Assembly (NCBI GenBank): GCA_035235625.1
Contig: CP141140.1
Location: 20,108,685-20,172,684 of the forward strand
Length of the DNA: 64,000 bases
Reading direction: 5' to 3'
Source: Saururus chinensis
Taxonomy: Eukaryota; Streptophyta; Magnoliopsida; Piperales; Saururaceae
Below, piece by piece: positions 34,817 to 47,147 of the stretch. Each line of letters begins with the position of its first letter. Position 1 is the stretch's first letter. Below the pieces are notes generated by a model. That model saw only the letters and a program-made list of their open reading frames with translations. It ran no database searches and was not told where the DNA came from. A program made the translations under genes and the position numbers.

Positions 34817-37800
34817 TGTAAAGACTCTTATCTCTAAACCGGTTTTTGTTTTCTTTTAATTATCGGTTATTGCTTGGTTAACTCATTTTCTTAGTAATTC
34901 GGTAATTTCGTAAATAAATAGTATTTATGATAGTTTTAATCAAAATTAACTTTCCAATTAGTGGTTTTAAGTGATTTTAATCAAATGTGAATTTTTGGGA
35001 TTTTTTTAAATTTTTACTATTTTTTGAAAAATTAGGGTTTGGCAGGACCCCCCTTGGGCCCTACCGTCGAAATTTAGGTTTTTTGACCAAATGAACCCAG
35101 ACATCAACACAAGACTTTACAAAAATTTTCATAATTTTTTCAGGTTTTATTAGTGCTTAAATAACTAAATTACCCATTTTTAGCCTATTTTTCTATTTAT
35201 ACCCCACAACTTACCCATACACACCCCAAAAGCTTACTATAAAAGGCCAAACTTGAGTCATTCCCATTTTGAGAATAGGCTAAGGAGGAGAGGGCAGACC
35301 TAATCCCCAATTAAGCCCAGATTAGAAGGTGTTTAAGGTAAGTCCCTTCTAATTAAGCACAAAATCCTTGCTTTCATCTTAATCCCTTCTAAACCTACCA
35401 TTTCCCCGTTGTTTTAATTTGTTTTTAAACATCAAAATTACTTATTTGTATCTCTACTTCAAACTCTAGCTATAAAAATCCGATTTTTATGTTCAACAAG
35501 CCCTAGATCTAAGTTTTTAATTAGTCCAAGCCTGATCAAGGGATAAGGTAATGGACTTTCGAAATTTCAGTCTTCCTATAGTAAAATTCTTGATTTTGTG
35601 GTTATTTTAAATAGATTTACTTGATTTAATATTTTAATGATATGATTAGTAAATGGTAATCTTTAATCTCGTTTCATAGGGTTTTATCTTGTTATGATGT
35701 GGTTTAGCATTTTGGAAGTTATGGTGGACTTTTAATGGCATTTAGGTCGTTAGATGGTGATTTTGAGTTCTATCAATGGAGTTTCAGTTTGAAAATTCGA
35801 AAAAAGAAGAAGGTTGATTCTGCCTTGTTGGCGTTCAAATGGCCCTCCTGGGCATTCGAACGTCAACACTGTCGTTTCAACATATTTCTTGTTTAGCCGA
35901 TCGAACGGTCCTTCTGGGTGTTCGAACGGCTACATAGCAGATTTTTGTTCTATTTGCATGATGTTTATTTCGGTGATTCCACTTTAACTTGCCAATTTCA
36001 TATGAATGTGGAATGTTTTGAGTTATAATATGCTACTGGAAAGGAATACCATGGAGGTTATGAAGTTGAGGTATATATTTAGAGTTATGTGGAATGACTT
36101 ATGGTTGGAGGTGTGATGTTGGTATTGTCATCTTGAAGTTATGAATGATTGATTCTCTATGGTTAAGTATATTTTCAGTAGAACTACAGCCTACTAATGG
36201 ACTGATTTGTCATAATAGGATGTGGGTAATTGATGTGTGGATGTTAGTGAATATCATGGCTTAAGGATGAAGTGAATGATCTTATATGTGTTTAGCCATT
36301 GTGGTTAAACTTTGATTTGAGTTATGATTTCAATGATTCTTCTTTTACGATTTCTGCTGGAATTCATGATTATATGTTAATTCACATGTGTAGTGTGGTA
36401 GTGAGTTAATTTCAAGCATGTTGAAATGCATTGAGTGAAGTGCTTCTACTAGGTACACACACATGTGGGGATTAATGATGATGTTGAGCTTGATATTATA
36501 ATTATGAATGATGCATTAGGGGCTTATGAGAGCACTTATCATGGATTAGGATTCATGTATGTCTTGCCCACGTATGTACCATGTTGCATGCATCATGAAA
36601 ATGAATTTCCAATTGAGACTTTATCAAGGTTAATCGAATTTGATCAATTGGATCCAATGTGGTAAAATTACGTGCTAGATTGATCGGTTGTGGATTAATC
36701 GAAACTTGATTGGTCCGAAAGGACATGTTTTGATTTGAGTTCCTGTGTGGAACGAGTGCACTCCTCGGGTTGAGTCTAGCTAAGTGAAATTATGTGGGGG
36801 ATGAGTTGTGTACTTGTCTTGCGGATTTTGATATTGTTATTATGAGTGTCATTTGGACCCTGAGAATCCAGTGTGGTATGCCGTGTACACCCGCTACTAC
36901 GTGTTCTAGGGTTCCCTGTGTGGGAACTTGGGCTCTCCCCTCCGCAGGAAATGTCCCTGGGCTAACACCTTGCTCTAGATTCTCTGTGTGAGAATGAGAT
37001 ATCCTTGGCCAGAATCATCCAGGGCGAGCAGTCTTAAGGATTGACAACCCCGAACTTCTTAAATTCTTGTGTAGAATTCTGAACCATGACACGCCTTCAT
37101 GGCCTTGTCTGTGTTCCCGTCTGTGTGATACTAAATTGTGATTACTCCTTGATGAAGGTTGATATGATGTGATGCATGATATGATATGTATGTTAGAGAT
37201 ACATTTCATGCAGGTTGATGTGATGTGATGCATGATTAGATATGTATGTTAGAGATACATTTCATGCAGGTTGATGTGATGTGATGCATGATTGGATATG
37301 TATGTTAGAGATATATTTCATGCAGGTGAATATGATGTGTTATTGGATATATATGTTAAAGATACATTTTATGCAGGTTGATATGATGTGATGCATGATA
37401 TGATATGTATGTTAGAGTTACATTTCATGCAGGATGATATGATGTTGAGGCATGATTTGATATGGGTGTTAGAGATACATTTCATGCATGTTGTTATGAT
37501 GAGAATGACACTATGTGGATTATACACTATGATACAGGTTTAGGTGATGTGTCTGTGTGATCAGAAAATAATACATCTTGTCAATCTTTGATCTAAATGA
37601 TTATATTGCTATGTTATCGTATTTCCGTGAATAATAGTTATATGAAAAACCATTGCTGAGTTTGTTAAACTCACCCCTCTTTCTTGTGTTTTTGTTTTGG
37701 GGCTGTGTGGTGCGACACGTAGAGGGACAGGATCTCCTCTTTGAGGAAAGATCGGAGATGACTTGGATGTGATCATGGAGACTCTTATGTGACTTATTTT

Positions 37801-38152
37801 TCCTTGGTTTATACTTTATGTTTAGAACCTTTGTGTAGGGTTCTCTGTTGGATATATGTTACTTCATACAGTTGTGATGTCTAAGACCTATTTTAGAGCC
37901 AGTGTGGGCTATGGTTGACTAAGCTTGTGGGTTTGAGACTAGTTGTTTATTTTGAGTTAAGCAACTCTCTTTCATTTCTACTTATTTACTCTTACTCAAG
38001 GTGGTGTGCAAACTCCGAAATTCTGTTAGGTTGCCCGTTTTTAGGGTTAAGTCTTCCGCTAAACCGTATCTCAATTCCCCTCATCGCTCCAGTGCGCTTG
38101 ACTGGCCCTTAGATCGGGCTCGAGTCAGGTCGGGCAGCATCGGGGCGTGACA
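34817..38152 (-). mobile_element. Solo LTR, 3.3 kb, minus orientation
   Basis: On the minus strand it begins TGTCACGCCCCGATG and ends AGTCTTTACA, with flanks CAAAC (34812-34816) and CAAAT (38153-38157), a 5-bp target duplication with one change. It is homologous over its whole length to 56248-59599, which lies in the opposite orientation and has a perfect duplication. No internal gag or pol is present, so each is a solo LTR left by recombination between the ends of a large gypsy-type element. It contains a minisatellite at 37140-37500. Confidence 0.85.
37140..37500 (-). repeat. Minisatellite of about 60 bp inside the solo LTR
   Basis: About six copies of a unit with GATATGTATGTTAGAGATACA, then TTTCATGCAGG and TTGATGTGATG. 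The homologous array in the other solo LTR is at 56880-57180 with about five copies. Confidence 0.85.
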
Positions 38153-38702
38153 CAAATAGCATAGGGCATGCCAAAGGTGGAGACCAATCGCCAAGCCCAA
38201 GTCAGACCTCAACCCACTAGCCACAAGGCAGAATAGGGCATGCCCGAACAAAAGAAGGCAAGAATACTTTTGGCCATAACAAAGAGAAGAATCCACAAAA
38301 TGTTTTGGCACAAAAGAAAAAGAGAACAATCATAAATAATACTACAATGTTGGAAGGAAAGATTGGTCACACCAAGATAGGAGAAAGTGAATTCCAAAAG
38401 AATGAGTGATTTGTAGAAAAAAGGGAAGAATGAGGAAACATGGTGGTAGGATGAGGAAGAGCTATCATGGTTGATGGGGGTGATAAAGAGGGAAGATGAA
38501 GGGGGGAGGCAAAAAAATTTAAAGCAAATAAGGCAAAGACATGTAGATTCCCCTTACACCAAATAAAGAAACAAGCACCACAACTTCAAAACAAACAATT
38601 TCCCACCAAATCTAGAAGTCTAATTAGAATAAAAAGGTAAACAAATACTAAACAAAAGGCTAAAATGGAATTAAAAGAATATAATCCACTTGAAATTTGT
38701 AC
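38153..38702. other. Spacer between LTR units
   Basis: Purine-rich, A-rich DNA with no gene recognised. Confidence 0.4.
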
Positions 38703-40738
38703 TGTAACGGCACTAAATTTTCAAGTTTTAAAATTTTTTACTGTTTGAGCCCACAAGCAAGCTTTGGGCCTAATAGTAGTTTTTCTTAAATTTGAACCAT
38801 TTTGAATTTAATTCATTCAAAAGAACCTTATGATTTTTGTAAGGCCACGAGAGACAAATGTAACAAGACTGAGAACGTAAAAATCTGACACCGGGATCGT
38901 AGGTTATGACCTTGAGAAATGTGTTGTGGGCGGAGCCTACTTCAAATTCGTGAGATAAGGTACCCTTCTATGGTATGCTCATTGATACAAGAGCATCGGT
39001 ACCAAGAACACATGAAACCGAGGTCGAGGTAGGGAGTTACACCCTTTTGAAATTAGAAAATAAGATATCAAATAAAGACGATATAGAAAAAAATTAATTT
39101 TTTGCGTCAACGCTGATGTAAGCTCGCTCACACACACCTTGCGCATCAGACGCACTGGATGTGCACCACGTGTGTGCATCCAACTTCCCCCCCATAAATA
39201 GGGGGGTAGTTCTCTCATTTGACACATGTCATTTTCTCCTATTCTTTCGTATTTACCATGTTCTTAAACCTTCTCTTCTAAGTCATTTCTCGCCTGATTT
39301 CGTCCATTCAAAAATTGATCTGACCTAATTTGATTGCACTCTATGTTGTAGAGTATTGTTTTCGAATTAACTACTTTAAAGGAGGGGAAATGACCCTGGG
39401 TAAGGGGAGGCTCTATCTGCCTATTTTGGGCCAGAAGGAAGAAACATCCTTGTTCAAAGGGATACTTTATTTCCCACTTTTGGTCCAGAAAGAAAATTCA
39501 CCCCAGTGCAAGGGGAGGCTTTGTCCACCGCTTCTGAACCCGGGAGGAGATTTTGTCCCAACACAAGAGGAGGTTGCATGCTGCTCTTAAGCCTAGAAGC
39601 AAGATAAGGCTCCGACCACTAGCTGTTATTCTAGTCAAATTCAAGAATTAAAGGTAGGTGGTTTTAACCTCTAATTCTGTGCTACGACAAGACCATATAA
39701 TTTTATAATTCATTCATAAAAGATTATTTCAAAAAAGTATTTTATTAGGGGTCGGACGAACTCTAGAATAATAGCGTCTTGTACGCCTCTAAGAGAGATT
39801 TCATTGAGATATGAACTTTAAAATATTTTTATTATTTGAATGACATTACAAATGATTTTGATTGAATTTTAAGGGTAATTATTTATTATAAAGCCTAAAA
39901 TTTATTGGAGTTATAACTCATAGGTATCGCCTATTAAGGAATGTGACACTCCAATGAAATAGGTATCGTGGGAAGATTCCTTTCATGCTAATCCATTGCC
40001 CCACAAGCACATGTGTATGTCATTCCAGTATTAGCAACATGGTGTGAATGATGATTTATCTAATTTTGAATTATTTATCGGATTATGTGAATGATGATTT
40101 ATTCGATGTTGTAAACTATTTATTGGATTATGTAAAAGGTTGTTTTATCGGATTTCATACAAGAAGTACATTTGGATTCTGTTAGTTGGTAAGAATATTT
40201 TGAGTTATTTTAAGTCAACTTTTGAATATTAATTATTAAAATAATAGTTTATGCGTATTGGATTATGATTTATGTTATAACATGCTAATAGAATTTAATC
40301 CTATTTAATGAGTATAATTATGCTCACCACCCCCAGATGTTATAGGTTTGAATGGCGGAGATGATTTTAATGAGGATAGCACGTAGAACTTTGAAAGATC
40401 TATGCTTTGGATCAACTTTGTCAAATTATTTTGTTACATATTAATTATGTACATTGTGCTGCTTTGATTTTATCGATGCATGTAGAGCCTTGTTCTATAA
40501 ACTTTGTAAGTTTTGTAATTACGTAAATGAATGAAAAGTTACTTTTTATGTACATGGTTGATCTTGGCCCCCTTTTGATTACAAATTGATGGAACTCTGA
40601 CTTAAATTATATAAAAAGTCAGTGCACGACATATACCATATCCAATTATTGATAAAATCATGTTGTAATTTTAGCAAGGCCATACTAGTTCCATGTGCCA
40701 CAATATGCCCATGGTCTCAACTTGTTTCGGTTGTTACA
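38703..40738 (+). mobile_element. Probable solo LTR or LTR fragment, gypsy type
   Basis: It begins TGTAACGGCAC and ends GGTTGTTACA, an end style like the LTR at 53534-54925 (TGTAATAACC / GTATTACA). CCATAAATAGGG at about 39193 resembles its promoter. The tail has the same layout (CTCACC.CCC..CAGAT followed by GTAGGT or ATAGGT). I found no target duplication and no primer site after the right end, so the limits are uncertain. Confidence 0.45.
39399..39595 (+). repeat. 54-bp minisatellite
   Basis: About three and a half units, each starting AAGGG(G/A)(A/T) and containing CC(A/C)(C/A)TTTTGG(G/T)CCAGAA or a variant. The unit is 18 codons long and free of stops, which creates a spurious frame at 39330-39590. 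Confidence 0.7.
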
Positions 40739-40911
40739 ACTCCTTCACTTGAGCCTTAGTAGATCTTGTATCCCTAATTCAAATATAAGGTAAAATTACA
40801 TTGCTAGTAAAGAATTTATTGACTATAATATAATCATGCTACTATAAAAAGAGCCTAGGCATATAAGGTATAATAGAATTTTCAATTTTAGACCATATTC
40901 CCTCCATCGTA

Positions 40912-41079
40912 TACTCCCTCCATCCTATATTAATAGCTACATTTGGAAAAATAGTGAATTTTATCTTTAAATAAAAATCACATTTAAGACAAGAAAAAAT
41001 AAGCTTATAATACTCTTTTTAAAATACTCAACTGCTTAATTTAACAAAATGGAGCTATTAATTTAGGACAGAGGGAGTA
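40912..41079. mobile_element. Stowaway MITE
   Basis: The best copy in the window: 168 bp, left TACTCCCTCCATCCTATATT, right TAGGACAGAGGGAGTA as inverted terminal repeats, with TA at both borders. Confidence 0.85.
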
Positions 41080-41169
41080 TTACTTAACAATACTTATCTC
41101 TATAGCACCCACAAAATTTTATATTTATTTCTATACTGGTCACAAGATATAAATATATGTATGATTATT

Positions 41170-41676
41170 TTAAGATTTTTTGGCATGACTGCCATGTGTG
41201 ATATGAGTACTGGTCATTGGCACGACATGGATCCCACTATGTTTACATTTATTATTTCCAATTTTGAAGGGAGTCATATCATGAGCTCCCAAGTGCGTTA
41301 GTTGCATTGTTGAAAAACATTCAAGGAGCTCTATCAAATGAGATCCCATGTAACTATATTTTATAAAAAACTTTTTCAATTGGTCCTATGTATATGATGC
41401 ACTTTTGGATGATAATTTTTTGAATGGTCAAATCTTCAACACCTAATATATGATTTGTTCACTTTTGTCACTGTTTGAAAGTTTTGGACGAACTCTATCA
41501 AATGAGATCCACACAGGAATGCTTGTTCAAAATTTTTATGTGGAATTCACGTATATAACATGCTTCATGATTATAGTTTTTTACATTCTCTTATGTACCT
41601 TTTTTTAATTTTATTCTCGTAATTACCCTATCAGTCCACATGAGTATATTTTTTCAAAAACTTTAGGTGAATCTTG
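41170..41676. repeat. Unclassified dispersed repeat, left part
   Basis: Has GACATGGATCCCACTATG and two GA(G/A)CTCTATCAAATGAGATCC segments, shared with DEK intron 4 (27430-27730). It is interrupted at 41676 by the CACTA element and resumes at 46056. Confidence 0.55.
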
Positions 41677-42036
41677 CACTACAACAAAATTGGGTATTAG
41701 CGACGTTTATGTAAGCGTCGCAACAATATGCGTCCCTAAAAGGTATATTTATTAAATTTTTTAAAAAAAATTTAAAACCATTAACAACATATTTTTTCAA
41801 ACATCGCTAATAGTTTAAACAATAGCAACGTTTATGAACAAACGTCGCTAATAATTATCTATTTTAAATAAAAAAAATTAAAAATTAAGACGTAATAGCG
41901 ACGCATAGTTATGCATCGCTACTACTGGATAGTATTAGCGACATATTTAAATTTGTGTTGTTATTACCCTTGGTAGTAGTGACGCATCGCTACATGTGTT
42001 GCTAATACCTATTTTTAAATAAAAAATATAATGACA

Positions 42037-44798
42037 AAGAGAGTGGGGGATGGAGGGGAGAGAGAGAGGGAGGGAGAGATAGATAGAGGGAGGAGAGAGA
42101 GGGGAGGAAGGATAGAGAGAGAAGAGAGAGAGGGAGGAGAGAGAAGGGAGAGAAAGTGAGGGGAGAGGGGAGGGGAGGGAGGAGAGAGAAGGGAGAGAAA
42201 GTGAGGGGAGAGGGGAGGGGAGGGAGGAGAGAGAAGGGAGAGAAAGTGAGGGGAGAGGGGAGGGGAGGGAGGAGAGAGAAGGGAGAGAGAGAGTGAGGGA
42301 AGAGAGGAGGGAGGATAGAGAGAGCAGGGAGAGAGAGAGAGGGGGAGGGCGGAGAGAAAGGGAAGGGAGAGAGGAAGGAGAGAGAGGAGAGAGAGAGAGG
42401 GGAGAAAGGGGAGAGAAAGAGGAGAGGAGAGAGAGTGGAGAGAGAGAGATAGGAAAGAGGAGAGAGAGAGAGAAAGAGGGGAGAGAGAGAGGAGGGAGGA
42501 GAGAGAGAAGGGATAGAGGGAGGAGAGAGTGAAGGGATAGAGGGAGGAGAGAGAGAGAGGAGGGAGGAGAGGGAAAAAATATTTTAAAAAATAAAAAATT
42601 TTAAAAAATAATTAGTAGCGACGCATAGGCATTTACGTCGCTATTACCCTTGGTAGTAGCAACGCATACAAATGTGTCGCTACTACCTATGTTTTAAATA
42701 AAAAATTAAATGAAAAGAGAGGGGGAGAGAGAGAGGAGAGAGAAGGGAGAGAGGGAGGGGAGGGAGGAGAGAGAGAAGAGGGAGAGAAAGATAGGGAGGA
42801 GAGAGAGGAGAGAGGGAGGAGAGAGAGAGGGGGAGAGAGGAGAGAGAGAGGGGAGAGAGAGGGAGGAGAGAGAGAAGGGAGAAAGGAGGGGAGAGAGAGA
42901 GAGGAGAGAGAGAGGGGGAGAAAGGGAGAGAGAGAGGAGAGAGAGGGGAGAGAGAGACAAGAGAGAGGAGAGAGAGAGAGAAAGAGGGGAGAGAGTGAAG
43001 GGATACACGGAGGAGAAAGAGAGGAGGGAGGAGAGAGAGAGGGAGGAAAGAGAGAGGAGGGAGGAGAGGGAAAAAATATTTTAAAAAATAAAAAAAATTT
43101 AAAAAATAATTAGTAGCGACGCATAGGCCTATGCGTCGCTACTACATTAGAGTAGTAGCGATGTATAGGCATTTACATCGCTACTAGGTACCGGTAATAG
43201 CGATGCTTATCGATAAGCGTCGCTATTACCCTTGGTAGTAGTGATGTGTACAAATACGTCGCTACTACCTATGTTTTAAGTAAAAAATTAAATGAAAAAG
43301 AGAGGGGGAGAGAGAGAGGAGAGAGAAGGGAGAGAGGGAGGAGAGAGAGAAGAGGGAGAGAGAGATAGGGAGGAGAGAGAGAGAGGAGAGAGGGAGAAAT
43401 GAGGGAGGAGAGAGAGACAGGAGAGAGAGACAGGAGAGAAAGAGGGGAGAGAGAGAGAGGAGGGAGGAGAGAGAGAGAGAAGGAGGAGAGAGAGAAGGGA
43501 GAGAGGGAGGAGGGAGGAGAGAGAGGGAGGAGAGAGAGAAGGGAGGAGGGAGGAGAGAGAGGGAGGAGAGAGAGAAGGGAGAGAGGGAGGAGAGAGAGAA
43601 GGGAGAGAGTGAGGAGAGAGAGGAGAGAGAGGGGAGAGAGGGAGACAGGAGAGAGAGGGAGAGAGAGAGATAGGAGAGAGAGGGGAGAGAGAGACAGGAG
43701 AGAGGAGAGAGAGAGAAAGAGGGGAGAGAGAGAGAGGAGGGAGGAGAGAGAGAAGGGATAGAGGGAGGAGAGGGAAAAAATATTTTAAAAAATAAAATAA
43801 AATTTAAAAAATAATTAGTAGCGACGCATAGGCGTTTACGTCGCTACTAGGTACCGGTAATAGCGACGCTTATCAATAAGCATTGCTATTACCCTTGGTA
43901 GTAGCGACACATACAAATGCGTCGCTACTACCTATGTTTTAAATAAAAAATTAAATGAAAAAGAGAGGGGGGAGAGAGAGAGAGGAGAGAGAAGGGAGAG
44001 AGGGAGGGGAGGGAGGAGAGAGAGAAGAGGGAGAGAGAGATAGGGAGGAGAGAGAGAGAGAGGAGAGAGCGAGGAGAGAGAGAGAGGAGAGGAGAGAGGG
44101 AGAGAGAGAGGAGAAAGAGGAGAGAGAGGGGAGAGAGAGACGTGAGAGAGAGAGAGAGAGAGAGAGAAAGTGGGGAGAGAGAGGAGGGAGGAGAGAGAGA
44201 GGGAGGAGAGAAAGAAGGGAGAGAGGGAGGAGAGAGAGAGGAGAGAGAGAGAGTGGGAGAAAGGGAGAGAGAGAAAGAGGAGAGAGAGAGAGGAGGGAGG
44301 AGAGAGAGAAGGGATAGAGGGAGGAGAGAGAGAGAGGAGAGAGAGAGTGGGAGAAAGGGGAGAGAGAGAGGGGAGAGAGAGAAAGAGGGGAGAGAGAGAG
44401 AGGAGGGAGGAGAGAGAGAAGGGATAGAGGGAGGAGAGAGAGGAGGGAGGAGAGAGAGAAGGGATGAGGGAGGAGAGAGAGGAGGGAGGAGAGAGAGAGA
44501 AGGGATAGAGGGAGGAGAGAGAGGAGGGAGGAGAGAGAGAAGGGATAGAGGGAGGAGAGAGAGGAGGGAGGAGAGAGAGAAGGGATAGAGGGAGGAGGGA
44601 GTGAGAGATAGGGAGGAGAGAGAGAGGAGGAGAGGAGATGATAGGAAAGGAAAGAGAGATTGAGAGGAGAGGAGAGGAGAGGAGAGGGAAGAGAGAGAGA
44701 GGGAGGGAGGGAGGGAGAGAGAGGAGGGAGGGAGGAGAGAGAGAGAGAGGGAGGGAGGAGGAGAGAGAGAGAGGAGGGAGGGAGGAGAGAGAGGATAA
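42037..44798 (+). repeat. 2.7-kb polypurine array in four blocks
   Basis: Four blocks (about 42037-42575, 42714-43071, 43293-43772, 43961-44798) are almost only A and G on the plus strand. Between them lie islands of 140-220 bp, each ending a block with AAAATATTTTAAAAAATAAAA, carrying paired AGCGACGCATAGG/CGTCGCTA motifs, and starting the next with ATGTTTTAA(A/G)TAAAAAATTAAATG. Island plus block is therefore a higher-order repeat of about 0.5-0.7 kb. Inside block 1 a 45-bp unit is repeated perfectly three times (42136-42270); inside block 4 a unit of about 40 bp repeats about five times (44411-44596). Arg/Glu-rich frames here are composition artefacts. Confidence 0.92.
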
Positions 44799-44938
44799 AA
44801 GATATAAAAAAATTATCTATAGCGACGCTTATTGATAAGCATCGCTAAAGACACATCTAATTAGTGACGCTTAATAAGTGTTGCTAGAGAGAAGTTAATA
44901 GTGACGTTTGTAAAGAGTGTTGCTAAACCTATTTTTTT

Positions 44939-45433
44939 TAGAAAAAGAAATTCTCGTCGTGGGCCAAATTCCTCCCGAGCGGGGAATTTTGCGTGCGGGC
45001 AAAATTTCGCATGCGCTTTATATCTCCCCCCTTTGTTATTTCCCCCACCGCTGCTCTGCACTCCTCCGCCTTGCTCTCCTCTGCCGCCGGGCTTCCGATT
45101 GCCGAGCCGCCCCTCCTCTCCTCCCTCCTCCGTTGACCACCCACCGTCCGCCGCTCTACTCTCCTTCGCCGCCCTTCCCCTCCCCTTTCTGAGCCGGATT
45201 CCGGCGGCCCCCTCCCTCCCGGTCCCCCCTCCAGCTCACCCCTCCCTCCCATTCCCCCTCCGGCTCCCTTCTCTCTCCCTGGCTCCCCTCCCTCCCGCCC
45301 CCTCTCCCCGGTTCCCCGCTCCCCGGCTCCACCTCCCTCTCCCCAGCCGGCCCCCTCCCCTAGCCGGCCCCCTCTCCACACCGCCTCCCCATCCCCCACT
45401 GCCCCCCCCCCGCACCCCTCCCTCCCCCACCGG
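44939..45433. other. GC-rich, pyrimidine-rich block of the CACTA element
   Basis: About 500 bp with high GC and strong C/T bias on the plus strand, the reverse bias of the adjoining purine blocks. It starts with a near-palindromic AAATT..GCGGGC..AAATTTCGCATGCGC region. A GCTTTATATCTCC sequence near 45016, followed by pyrimidine patches, looks like a plant core promoter and 5'UTR. It could be a promoter of the parent element or a captured host gene start. The Pro-rich and Gly-rich frames on the two strands show no known domain. Confidence 0.5.
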
Positions 45434-46477
45434 GGATTTTTTTAAATTAATTAAAGTATTAGCGACACTTACAAAGCATCACTACTACTAAATAGCGATG
45501 CTTTGTAAGCGTCGTTAATAATAATTATTATAAATTCAATTTAATTTAATTTTTTTTAGTTTTTTTAATTTTATTAGCGACGTCTAGAGAGCATTGCTAA
45601 TAAGGAATTATTAGCGACGCTTTCTCTATACATCGCTAATAAAATTGTTTTTTATTTTTTTTAATTTTTTTTATATTATCGACGTATACATAAACGTCGC
45701 TAATAATTACTTATTAGCGACGCTTATGCATATACGTCGCTAATAACTTATTTTTTAATTTTTTTAAAATTAATTTTCTTTTAGCAACGTAAGTAAAACG
45801 TTGTAAGTAGATTATCATTAGCGACACTAGATAATATACGTCGCTAATAAGTTATTATTAGCAATGTATAATAAACGTCGTTAATACTGTTATTAGCGAC
45901 GTTTGTTTATATACGTCGCTAATAGGTAATAGCGATGACACTTTTTTCGATGCTTTTAGCGACGTTTATTATACATCGCTAATAGTTAGTAGCGACACTT
46001 AGGAGACTATTAGTGACGCATAATTGCGTTGCTAATAGTCCTTTTTGTTGTAGTGTTGCATACATGAGGACCTTCTTCATTATAATTTGTTTAAGGGACA
46101 TATATTGAGCTCCCGACTTTGGATTTTTATGTTTTTGGTTTTGTTAAAAAGTTAAGCTTTTAGGTGATGAGTTTCCCGATGATAACTTTTTGCATTTTTT
46201 AATATACTTTTTTTATTCTAATCTCATAATTACCCTCAATAGGAGACACACTCTTACAATAAGCTCCTTAATCTTTATGAGTCATATTTAAAAGATTAAC
46301 TTTGACATGTTGATGAGGATATTGACATTAAATTGTGGATATATTATGTGAAATGAATTTGTTAAGAATTAAATCTTTTATGTTAATTAATTTAATTTTC
46401 TCATACAATAATCTTGTAAATGAAGATAAAGCTAGAGTACTCTTAGGGAATGTTCAATGTATCTTGCTTATTATGAG

Positions 46478-47147
46478 GAGGGATAAAACCAAGCCAAATA
46501 GGATTGGGCTGGAGCAAGGCTTGACCCTAGCCCATTAATTCATTTCTCGGCCCTAACCAGGTCCTAGCCTTAAGAGGGCTTTCGAAAGTCCAACCTAAAG
46601 CAAGCCCAAGGTCGGGTTGTAGGTTCATTTTTGTTTTTTTTATTATAAAAAAATCTACTCCCTCTGTCTCACATTAATAGCTTCATTTAGTTTTTCAATA
46701 TAAACTAATTTGAAAAAAAATAGAACTATTAATATAGGATGGAGGGCATATAATATTTAGGTGGGGTCTTGCTAATTAACCTCATATGACACAAAATAAT
46801 ATGCATCTAGCCTTTATGTGGGGTCATTCACAACAAATCATGATGAATTACAAGCTTAAAATATCCTAAACATCCTTAAAGTAAGCAACCTCCTCCCTTT
46901 CTCCTTTCCTTTTCAGCCTATGTCCAACTATAAAAAATTATACAAATAATTATTTTAATACTTAAGGGTAGGTCGAATGGGTCTATGGACTTTTTACCTC
47001 TTTACCCTATTTTAAGGCAGGCTAGAAATTTGATGGCCTGGCCCTAAGATCGGGCCCAAAATTCTTCGGCCATAACCCTCATTTTTACTAGTTGGGTATG
47101 TACATAAGACAGGGCTAGTAGGCGGGCCCTTATAAGTTTTACCCCTA
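46478..47147. mobile_element. hAT-like MITE, 670 bp
   Basis: Ends GAGGGATAAAAC and inverted GTTTTACCCCTA form 12-bp terminal repeats with two differences. The flanks ATTATGAG and ACTACGAG are an 8-bp target duplication with two changes, as expected for hAT. GGGCCCGCC-type and GGGCTGG sequences near the ends fit plant hAT MITEs. The second copy of the host repeat (about 47700) lacks the insertion at the matching place, which supports the borders. Confidence 0.65.
46656..46750. mobile_element. Stowaway MITE nested in the hAT-like MITE
   Basis: 95 bp with ends TACTCCCTCTGTCTCACATT and inverted AATATAGGATGGAGGGCATA, flanked by TA. Its position inside the hAT-like element makes it the later insertion. 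Confidence 0.75.

Larger units (their letters stand above)
41677..46055. mobile_element. Non-autonomous CACTA (En/Spm) transposon
   Basis: 4,379 bp with 13-bp perfect inverted ends CACTACAACAAAA and the 3-bp target duplication TTG (41674-41676, 46056-46058), both diagnostic of CACTA elements. Subterminal DNA on both sides (about 41690-42010 and 45434-46040) is packed with copies of TTAGCGACG and its complement CGTCGCTAA in face-to-face pairs, the usual layout of transposase-binding repeats. No transposase coding sequence is present. The interior consists of purine blocks, islands of the same subterminal motif, and a GC-rich pyrimidine block, so it depends on another element for movement. Confidence 0.93.

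Noticed and set aside
37130-37500. CRISPR-like array
   Set aside because: Units are contiguous without unique spacers and lie inside a plant LTR; it is a minisatellite. No CRISPR or prokaryotic sequence is present.
39330-39590. 86-codon frame
   Set aside because: Created by a 54-bp minisatellite whose unit is a multiple of three.
42293-44848. Many Arg/Glu-rich frames of 60-150 codons
   Set aside because: They exist only because the DNA is nearly all A and G, so no stop can arise. There is no domain, and phase changes from block to block.
44901-45491. Pro-rich frame of 196 codons (+) and Gly/Arg-rich frame of 153 codons (-)
   Set aside because: Both follow from the GC-rich, C/T-biased composition; neither has a recognisable domain or consistent start.
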